A stretch of DNA of 5,006 nucleotides from Gemmatimonadota bacterium (GTDB lineage Bacteria > Gemmatimonadota > Gemmatimonadetes > Longimicrobiales > Gaopeijiaceae): assembly GCA_024638395.1 (NCBI GenBank), contig JAHEKK010000221.1, positions 975 to 5,980 of the forward strand. The letters are read 5' to 3'. The position numbers and the translations under genes were made by a program. Under the pieces are notes generated by a model that saw only the letters and a program-made list of their open reading frames with translations, was not told where the DNA came from and ran no database searches. The first letter of the stretch is position 1. Each line of letters starts with the position of its first letter. Positions 1 to 5,006 of the stretch are shown here, one piece after another.

Positions 1-1
1 C

Positions 2-3000
2 GGTGCGTCCCATCCCGAGGAGCTGGTTTTGGCTGCACGGGAGTCCGGGCACCGGGCTTTGGCCCTCACGGACCACAACGGCCTCTACGGGTCCATGGAG
101 TTCGCCCATATGGCCCGAGGGGAGGGGATCCAGGCCATTACGGGCGTGGAGATCAGTGTCCGACTGGATCCCCATTCCGTTCCCGAGGGCATCGATCCGC
201 TGAACGAAGCGTTCCACATGACCCTGTTGGCGGAAACGCCGGTCGGATATGCCAATCTGTGCCGCCTGATCAGCGAAGCGCATCTGGAAAACCCCCGTCT
301 ACACCCGAACCTTCCCCTGGATTCGCTCCTCGAGCGCAACGAAGGGCTGATCGTCCTCACGGGATGCAGAAGGAGCCCCCTCCTCCACCAGCTGGAGAAC
401 TCCGCAGCATCGGGAGAGGCCTTCGCTCGCAAGCTCCGGTCCCACATCCCCCCGGGCCGCCTTTTCGTGGAGCTGCAGGACAACCAGGCCCACGGTGACG
501 GGCGCCGGAACCGTATCCTGGGGGGCCTCGCCGACCGCCTCCGAATCCCCGTGGTGGCCACCGGCAACGTTCACTATCACCGTCCAGGGCGTCACCGCCT
601 CCAGGACGTGTTGGTGTCCATCCGGAACCGGGCGACCCTGGACAACGCCCACAACGTCCGGCGCCCCAACGCTCTCTACCACCTGCCTTCGCCTCAGGAG
701 ATGGCGTTCCGTTTCGAGGCCCGTCCGGACGCCCTTCGGAATACGCTGTGCATCGCCGAACGCTGCCAGGCTTTCGATCTGACACGGGACATGGGGTACG
801 AGTTTCCCGATTTCGACGGTAGCGAGAGGGGCACGGCAGCCGCCGTCCTTTCCGAGGTCTGCAGGGCGGCCCTGGACGAGAAGTATCCCCCGGGATTCAA
901 GCACCGGAACGAGGCCCTCTCCCGCCTCGAAAGCGAGTTGAACCTCGTACAGGGCCACAACCTGTCCGGGTTCTTCCTCGTCTACAGGGACATCATGAAC
1001 CTGGCCCGGGAAGTCGGGGCCAGGGTCCGGGGTTCCGCCCCCCGGGCCAGCAGCAACCTCCCCCCCGGCCGGGGCCGGGGATCATCCGTGTCCTCGATCA
1101 TCTGCTTTCTCATCGGCCTGTCCCATATCGACCCGGTGGAAAACAACCTGTTCATCGGACGCTTCCTGAACGAGGCCATGGGAAGCGTCCCCGACATCGA
1201 CCTGGACTTTCCCAGGAACATCCGGGAAGAGCTCATCCTCGAGGTCTACGAACGATACGGGAGCGAGCATACGGGGCTGGTCTGCACCTTCCCCACCTAC
1301 CGGGCGCGCTCGACGGTCCGGGAAGTTGGAAAGGCCCTGGATCTGCCCCAGGGGGAGCTGGAGAAGCTGGCCAAACTGGCCGAACGAGGCGGTGCGGGAC
1401 TCAGGGGCGAGCTGGAGCGGATTCCCGATTTCCGGGAAAAGGCGGAAAGTCCCCTCTGGCAAATGCTCGCCGACCTGGCAGAGGACATCGCAGGCCTCCC
1501 ACGCCACATCTCCCAGCACGTCGGGGGGATGATCATCTCGTCCCGGCCCCTGGTAGAGCTGGTGCCGTTGGAGCAGGCGGCCATGGAGGGCCGGGTCCTG
1601 TGCCAGTGGGACAAGGATGGATGTGACGACGCCGGTTTCATCAAGATCGACTTCCTGGCCCTGGGGATGCTCTCCCTGGTGGAAGAAGCCGTGGACTCCA
1701 TCGCCCTCAGGCATGGTGATGCCCCGGATCTGTCCCGGATCGACTTCGAAGACGAGGCCGTCTACGATCGGATCTGCGCCGGGGATACGATCGGGATGTT
1801 CCAGGTGGAGAGCCGGGCACAGATCCAGATGCTCCGACGTGTCCAGCCCCGAACCCTCCCCGATCTGGCGGTTCAGGTGGCCATCGTCCGTCCCGGACCC
1901 ATCGTGGGTGGGGCCGTGAATCCCTACGTCCGTCGCCGGGAGCTCCTGCGTGAGAACCCCGATTTCCCGATCCCCTATGAGCACCCCCTCATGGAGGAAG
2001 CCCTGGGGGAAACCCTGGGGGTCATCATCTTCCAGGATCAGGTCCTGAAGGTCTGTCAGGCCCTGGCGGGATTCAGCGACGGCCAGGCCGAAGGACTGCG
2101 CCGCTCCATGAGCCGAAAGCGGTCCCGGGAGGCCATGAAGTCCTACTGGGAAGCCTTCAGGACGGGCGCCGCCCGGAACGGTGTGGATGAAACCACGGCC
2201 CAGACCGTGTTCCAGCAGGTGATCGCCTTTTCCGAGTTCGGCTTCCCGAAATCCCATGCAGCGGCTTTCGGCCTTCTGGCCTACCAATCCGCCTGGCTCT
2301 GTCACTACTACCCCACCGAGTTCTACGTGGCGCTGTTCAACAATCAGCCCATGGGCTTCTACTCGCTGGACGCACTGGCTCGGGACGCTCGCCGTCACGG
2401 GCTCCAGACCTTGCTGCCTCATCTCAATCGGAGCGACGTGGCCTGTACGGCCGAAGGGGAAGACCTGCGCCTCGGATTGGGGTTCATCCGTGGATGGGGT
2501 ACGGACATCGCAGAAAAGGTGCTGGCCGAGCGCGAACGGAACGGCCCCTTCCTCTCGCTCCCGGATTTTCTACGGCGCACCCCGGCCACTCTGAAGAGGC
2601 CGGCCATCGAAAACCTGATCTGGGTGGGTGGCATGGACTGCCTGGGGATGTCGCGGCGTGCGCTGCTCTGGCAAACAGGGCTCTGGTTGGGACCGGAGAG
2701 TGACGAAAGGCGGACCGTGGACCGGGGAGATCACGATCAGATCCAGATGGTCCTCGACGGGCACTTCCAGACCCCAGGCTTCCATGGCTTGGCGGACACA
2801 GACAAGATGGTGGCAGAGTACCGCATGCTCCGTCTTTCAACGGAGCATCATCCTCTGAGTCTCATGAAGGATTGCCTACCCGAAGGAACGGTCAGCTCGG
2901 CCTGCTTCCACCGGCTCCAGTCCGGCGCCACGGTCCGCCTGGCGGGACTGGTGACTGCCCGTCAGCGACCCGGTACAGCCAAGGGCTATGTCTTTGTTCT

Positions 3001-3307
3001 GATGGAAGATGAGCACGGTCCTATCAACGTAATTGTCAAGCCCGACCTCTACGAAAAGAAGCGGATGGATGTCCGCATGGAGCCTTTTCTCCAGGTCCGC
3101 GGCCGGCTCCAGAAGGACGGACTCACCATGAATGTGATCGCTGCCGATATCGGACCCCTCAAGGCCGGGCTCGATGTTTCCCGGGGGGATCTGAACCCCC
3201 ACCTGCCCCCCACGCTGGAGTACTGGGCCGGCCCCCGGCAAGCTACGCCGTTCCGTTACCTGACTGCCCTTCGTCAGGCGCCGCCGGGCATCAAGAGCTT
3301 CGGCTGA
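2..3307 (+). CDS. dnaE2: Error-prone DNA polymerase, DnaE2/ImuC-like C-family polymerase (5' end cut by window)
   Basis: This is a C-family DNA polymerase that by family acts in damage-induced translesion synthesis, usually with ImuA/ImuB and the beta clamp. The frame is open from base 2 and runs 1101 residues to TGA (residue 1 = codon at 2-4). It opens inside the first PHP motif (GASHPEEL), so only about 15-25 N-terminal residues are missing; the in-frame TTG at 29 is not the start. PHP domain ~1-230 has TDHNGLYG (23-30), GVEIS (48-52) and NVHYH (189-193). In the palm, GRGRGSS is at 356-362, PDIDLDF (397-403) carries catalytic D400 and D402, and KIDFLAL supplies D550. DnaE2-style motifs are RHISQHVGGM (501-510), RPGP (630-633), VIIFQDQ (674-680) and FGFPKSHAAAFG (746-757). 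A helix-hairpin-helix region (~821-890), an OB fold (~978-1053) and a 48-residue tail follow. Length fits DnaE2 better than the longer replicative DnaE1. An extra ~14 residues near 341-355 are unusual. Family is near certain; the subtype is less so. Confidence 0.93.
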   Translation, partial: GASHPEELVLAARESGHRALALTDHNGLYGSMEFAHMARGEGIQAITGVEISVRLDPHSVPEGIDPLNEAFHMTLLAETPVGYANLCRLISEAHLENPRLHPNLPLDSLLERNEGLIVLTGCRRSPLLHQLENSAASGEAFARKLRSHIPPGRLFVELQDNQAHGDGRRNRILGGLADRLRIPVVATGNVHYHRPGRHRLQDVLVSIRNRATLDNAHNVRRPNALYHLPSPQEMAFRFEARPDALRNTLCIAERCQAFDLTRDMGYEFPDFDGSERGTAAAVLSEVCRAALDEKYPPGFKHRNEALSRLESELNLVQGHNLSGFFLVYRDIMNLAREVGARVRGSAPRASSNLPPGRGRGSSVSSIICFLIGLSHIDPVENNLFIGRFLNEAMGSVPDIDLDFPRNIREELILEVYERYGSEHTGLVCTFPTYRARSTVREVGKALDLPQGELEKLAKLAERGGAGLRGELERIPDFREKAESPLWQMLADLAEDIAGLPRHISQHVGGMIISSRPLVELVPLEQAAMEGRVLCQWDKDGCDDAGFIKIDFLALGMLSLVEEAVDSIALRHGDAPDLSRIDFEDEAVYDRICAGDTIGMFQVESRAQIQMLRRVQPRTLPDLAVQVAIVRPGPIVGGAVNPYVRRRELLRENPDFPIPYEHPLMEEALGETLGVIIFQDQVLKVCQALAGFSDGQAEGLRRSMSRKRSREAMKSYWEAFRTGAARNGVDETTAQTVFQQVIAFSEFGFPKSHAAAFGLLAYQSAWLCHYYPTEFYVALFNNQPMGFYSLDALARDARRHGLQTLLPHLNRSDVACTAEGEDLRLGLGFIRGWGTDIAEKVLAERERNGPFLSLPDFLRRTPATLKRPAIENLIWVGGMDCLGMSRRALLWQTGLWLGPESDERRTVDRGDHDQIQMVLDGHFQTPGFHGLADTDKMVAEYRMLRLSTEHHPLSLMKDCLPEGTVSSACFHRLQSGATVRLAGLVTARQRPGTAKGYVFVLMEDEHGPINVIVKPDLYEKKRMDVRMEPFLQVRGRLQKDGLTMNVIAADIGPLKAGLDVSRGDLNPHLPPTLEYWAGPRQATPFRYLTALRQAPPGIKSFG
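1001..1050. repeat. Perfect 10-bp inverted repeat inside the polymerase gene
   Basis: CTGGCCCGGG at 1001-1010 is the exact reverse complement of CCCGGGCCAG at 1041-1050, with a 30-base spacer. It lies in the palm-coding part of the polymerase gene, and a separate 12-bp palindrome, CCCCGGCCGGGG, follows at 1063-1074. Both are made only of G and C apart from the outermost bases, so chance in GC-rich coding DNA is a fair explanation. No function is claimed. Confidence 0.5.
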
Positions 3308-3319
3308 GTGCAGGGCTCT

Positions 3320-3361
3320 CGTGGGGGACCTCCACGTGGGCCCACCCACCGCCTCGGGCCC
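3320..3361 (+). terminator. Overlapping G/C-rich inverted repeats after the polymerase stop; possible weak terminator
   Basis: Starting 13 bases after the TGA there are several competing hairpins. CGTGG (3320-3324) pairs with CCACG (3332-3336), extended inward by a G-U and a G-C pair around a three-base loop. GTGGGCCCAC (3336-3345) is a perfect palindrome. GGGCCC at 3338-3343 can also pair with GGGCCC at 3356-3361. No run of T follows, so this is not a classic intrinsic terminator. It may slow transcription, mark the transcript's 3' end, or simply reflect base composition. The position, between two genes that look separately transcribed, is the main reason for the call. Confidence 0.3.
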
Positions 3362-3370
3362 CCGCCCATC

Positions 3371-3399
3371 TTGCACAACGCCGGTGCTGTTCGTATTCA
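3371..3399 (+). promoter_or_regulatory. Weak candidate sigma70-like promoter for the S9 peptidase gene
   Basis: TTGCAC (3371-3376) and TATTCA (3394-3399) are separated by exactly 17 bases, and the A/T-rich patch around 3390-3403 stands out from its GC-rich surroundings. Each hexamer matches only the first three positions of the consensus (TTGACA and TATAAT), so the spacing and location carry most of the weight. It would give a 5' untranslated leader of about 25 bases. The organism's own promoter consensus is unknown, so this is a tentative call. Confidence 0.3.
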
Positions 3400-3420
3400 A
3401 AACTGTATCCAGACATCCCC

Positions 3421-3425
3421 GGAGG
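3421..3425 (+). promoter_or_regulatory. Ribosome binding site (GGAGG) of the S9 peptidase gene
   Basis: GGAGG lies six bases upstream of the ATG at 3432, an ideal Shine-Dalgarno spacing. It decides the start codon: the protein beginning there has a proper signal peptide directly at its N terminus. Confidence 0.85.
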
Positions 3426-3431
3426 CCGTCG

Positions 3432-3524
3432 ATGCCCGCGTTCAAGCGTTTCTTTTCGTCCCATCCCCTTTTCGCTCTGGCCTTCCTCACGTTGTTGCCG
3501 GGGTCCCCCACCCCTCTCGCGGCC
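3432..3524 (+). other. Signal peptide of the S9 peptidase
   Basis: Codons 1-31 encode a basic n-region (K5, R6), a hydrophobic core over about F14-L22 and a Pro-containing c-region ending LAA before Gln32. No cysteine sits at the cleavage point, so a lipoprotein signal is not supported. Cleavage by signal peptidase I after A31 is the best reading; the -3 residue is Leu, which is acceptable but not ideal. Confidence 0.75.
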
Positions 3525-5006
3525 CAGACGTCCCATTTCACCGAGATGGACGTCTTCCAACTGGAATTCGCCGCCGATCCCCGGATTTCTCCCGATGGGG
3601 ACCGGATCGCCTATACGCGCCAGTTCGCCGACGTGATGACGGACCAGACCTATTCGAACCTCTGGATCGTCAATGCGGACGGGACGGAACACCGTCCTCT
3701 GACCACAGGGAACTTCCAGGACAACACGCCCCGTTGGTCCCCCGACGGGACGCGTCTGGCCTTCATATCCGACCGGGAGGGCATGGCCCAGGTCCACATG
3801 CTATGGGTGACCTCCGGGCAGATCGCTCCGATCACCAACCTGACGGATGCGGCTTCCGGCTTGTCCTGGTCTCCCGACGGAGCCCATCTGGCCTTCACCA
3901 AGCTGGTCCCTGAAGCCCCACTGGTCGTGGGACAGATGCCGACGCCTCCTGCGGGTGCCGAATGGGCCGCGCCTGCGAAATACACCGATGACCTGGTGTT
4001 CCGCTTCGACGGCGTAGGAGAGATCCCTTCAGGCGCCTGGCACCTCTTCGTGATTCCCGCCGAGGGTGGGACGCCACGGCAGCTCACGTCGGGCCCCAAG
4101 AGCTATGCCGGCTTCTTCAGAGGGGATTCGGGCCCTGTCTGGGCGCCGGACTCGGAGGCCCTGCTCGTCTCCGCCAACCTCCGGGATGACGCGGAGCTGG
4201 AGATCCTCGACTCGGAGATCTACGAGATCCCCCTCGACGGCAGCGGCGCCAGGGCCCTGACCGACCGGAGAGGTCCGGACACCGCGCCGTCCCCCTCGCC
4301 CGACGGCAGCCGCATCGCCTTCGCCGGCTACGACGACGAGTACCAGGGGTATCAGGTCACCCGGCTGTACGTGATGAATCGGGACGGCTCGGGTAGCCGT
4401 TCCATCTCGGACGACCTGGACAGGAGCGTGTCCGGGATCCACTGGGCCCGCGACGGCATCTATGCTCTTTTCGACGATGAAGGGAATACCAAGTTGGCGC
4501 GATTCGACCCCGATGGCGGGTACGAGGTCCTCGCCGAGAGCACTGGGAGCGGCCGGTCGGCCTACAGCGGCGGTTCCGCTTTTACCGTGGCCCGGAACGG
4601 GCGATTCGCCTATACGGTGACCGACCCACACACACCCGGCGACGTCGCAGTGGGCGGCCAGGGAGAGGTTCGGCAGCTCACCCGGGTCAATGACGATCTC
4701 CTTGCCGGAAAGACGCTGGGGAGCGTGGAAGAGATCTGGTGGGACTCCTCCAAGGACGGACTCCCCATCCAGGGTTGGATCATCAAGCCCCCGGATTTCG
4801 ATCCATCCCGGAAATACCCCCTGATCCTGGAGATCCACGGCGGGCCCTTCGCCAACTACGGTGACCGGTTCGACGTGGAGAAGCAGCTCATGGCCACGAA
4901 CGGGTTCGTCGTCCTCTATTCGAACCCCCGAGGAAGCACGAGCTACGGCGGTGAGTTCGGAAATCTCATCCACCATGCCTATCCCGGAGACGACTTCTAC
5001 GACCTC
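3432..5006 (+). CDS. Secreted S9-family serine peptidase (prolyl oligopeptidase / acylaminoacyl-peptidase-like), 3' end cut by window
   Basis: Open for 525 codons to the right edge with no stop. S9 peptidases hydrolyse short peptides, with a propeller limiting access to an alpha/beta-hydrolase active site. Residues 1-31 look like a Sec signal peptide (K5, R6, then a hydrophobic core), with likely cleavage after LAA31, giving a periplasmic or secreted enzyme. Residues ~45-430 carry PD40/TolB-type propeller motifs: ISPDG (52-56), WSPDG (102-106 and 146-150), WAPD (237-240), SPDG (289-292), WARDG (338-342). The hydrolase domain starts near 431, with GWIIKPPDFD (448-457), oxyanion-hole EIHGGPF (467-473), and NPRGSTSYGG (498-507), all typical of S9. 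The end, IHHAYPGDDFYDL (513-525), is the helix before the nucleophile; the GxSxG serine and the Asp and His should lie beyond 5006. Full length is probably near 680-720 residues. Substrate cannot be deduced. The gene follows the polymerase on the same strand after 124 bp, with its own RBS. Confidence 0.93.
   Translation, partial: MPAFKRFFSSHPLFALAFLTLLPGSPTPLAAQTSHFTEMDVFQLEFAADPRISPDGDRIAYTRQFADVMTDQTYSNLWIVNADGTEHRPLTTGNFQDNTPRWSPDGTRLAFISDREGMAQVHMLWVTSGQIAPITNLTDAASGLSWSPDGAHLAFTKLVPEAPLVVGQMPTPPAGAEWAAPAKYTDDLVFRFDGVGEIPSGAWHLFVIPAEGGTPRQLTSGPKSYAGFFRGDSGPVWAPDSEALLVSANLRDDAELEILDSEIYEIPLDGSGARALTDRRGPDTAPSPSPDGSRIAFAGYDDEYQGYQVTRLYVMNRDGSGSRSISDDLDRSVSGIHWARDGIYALFDDEGNTKLARFDPDGGYEVLAESTGSGRSAYSGGSAFTVARNGRFAYTVTDPHTPGDVAVGGQGEVRQLTRVNDDLLAGKTLGSVEEIWWDSSKDGLPIQGWIIKPPDFDPSRKYPLILEIHGGPFANYGDRFDVEKQLMATNGFVVLYSNPRGSTSYGGEFGNLIHHAYPGDDFYDL
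3582..4472 (+). other. PD40/TolB-like beta-propeller repeats in the S9 peptidase
   Basis: At least six copies of the propeller signature (W/S-S/A-P/R-D-G followed by a hydrophobic strand) occur at codons 52, 102, 146, 237, 289 and 338. The closest pair is WSPDGTRLAF (102-111) and WSPDGAHLAF (146-155), which are also alike at the DNA level (3735-3764 and 3867-3896). The later copies are more degenerate: residue 240 is followed by Ser rather than Gly, and residue 340 is Arg in place of Pro. The domain probably forms the gate over the active site, as in other S9 enzymes. Confidence 0.75.

Noticed and set aside
29..31. TTG at 29 as the start codon of the polymerase
   Set aside because: The frame is open to the window edge, and the codons before it (GASHPEELV) match the conserved first PHP motif of DnaE2, so the true start lies upstream.
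1082..2422. Long open frame on the - strand (446 codons) inside the polymerase gene
   Set aside because: It lies wholly opposite a well-conserved polymerase coding region. Its translation shows no recognisable domain, and long antisense open frames are expected in GC-rich genes.
2..3307. Polymerase as the main replicative DnaE1
   Set aside because: The protein is about 1,120 residues when completed, ends soon after the OB fold, and carries DnaE2-style motifs such as RHISQHVGG. A replicative alpha subunit would usually be longer with a further C-terminal domain.
3308..3913. Open frame on the + strand starting with GTG directly after the polymerase stop
   Set aside because: It crosses the intergenic gap and then overlaps the S9 peptidase in another frame. 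The translation is Pro/Arg/Gly-rich with no domain, and no RBS sits at a sensible distance.
4029..4976. Open frame on the - strand (315 codons) opposite the S9 peptidase
   Set aside because: It is the complement of a recognised propeller and hydrolase domain; its low-complexity Val/Gly/Asp-rich translation is typical of an antisense shadow.
2..5006. A functional link between the polymerase and the S9 peptidase as a new two-gene system
   Set aside because: They act in different compartments, have a 124-bp gap with a separate RBS, and each is a common family on its own. Co-orientation alone is not evidence of a system.
1..5006. Mobile elements, CRISPR arrays, tRNA or rRNA genes
   Set aside because: Coding sequence fills all but 124 bases, and I see no direct-repeat array, transposase motif, terminal inverted repeats or RNA-gene-like structure.

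Overview
The window comes from a GC-rich bacterial genome, with strong G/C preference at third codon positions in both genes. It holds two genes on the + strand, each cut by a window edge, separated by 124 bp. A C-family error-prone polymerase of DnaE2/ImuC type beside an exported S9 peptidase with a beta-propeller would fit environmental high-GC phyla such as Gemmatimonadota or Acidobacteriota. That placement is an inference from protein style; nothing here fixes the taxon.

Region 1 (2-3307) is almost all of a DnaE2/ImuC-like DNA polymerase III alpha-type subunit. Only about the first 15-25 residues should be missing. The PHP domain, palm with the catalytic aspartates, fingers, helix-hairpin-helix region, OB fold and a short C-terminal tail can all be followed in one frame with no interruption. 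Two details stand out: an extra Arg/Pro/Gly-rich stretch of about 14 residues in the palm just before the nucleotide-binding Gly-Arg-Gly-Ser motif, and a PHP metal site that looks mostly intact.

Region 2 (3308-3431) is a short intergenic stretch. It has overlapping G/C-rich inverted repeats, which may form a weak terminator or only structured RNA, then a more A/T-rich patch with a weak promoter-like pair, then a clear GGAGG ribosome binding site.

Region 3 (3432-5006, running off the right edge) is the first 525 residues of a secreted S9-family (prolyl oligopeptidase-like) serine peptidase: signal peptide, PD40/TolB-type propeller, and the start of the alpha/beta-hydrolase domain including the oxyanion-hole HGGP. 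The catalytic Ser, Asp and His lie beyond the window.

The two genes have no evident functional connection (lesion-bypass DNA synthesis in the cytoplasm versus extracytoplasmic peptide breakdown), and the gap with its own RBS suggests separate transcription. I see no mobile element, CRISPR array, RNA gene or clearly new system here; most of the window is ordinary, recognisable biology.
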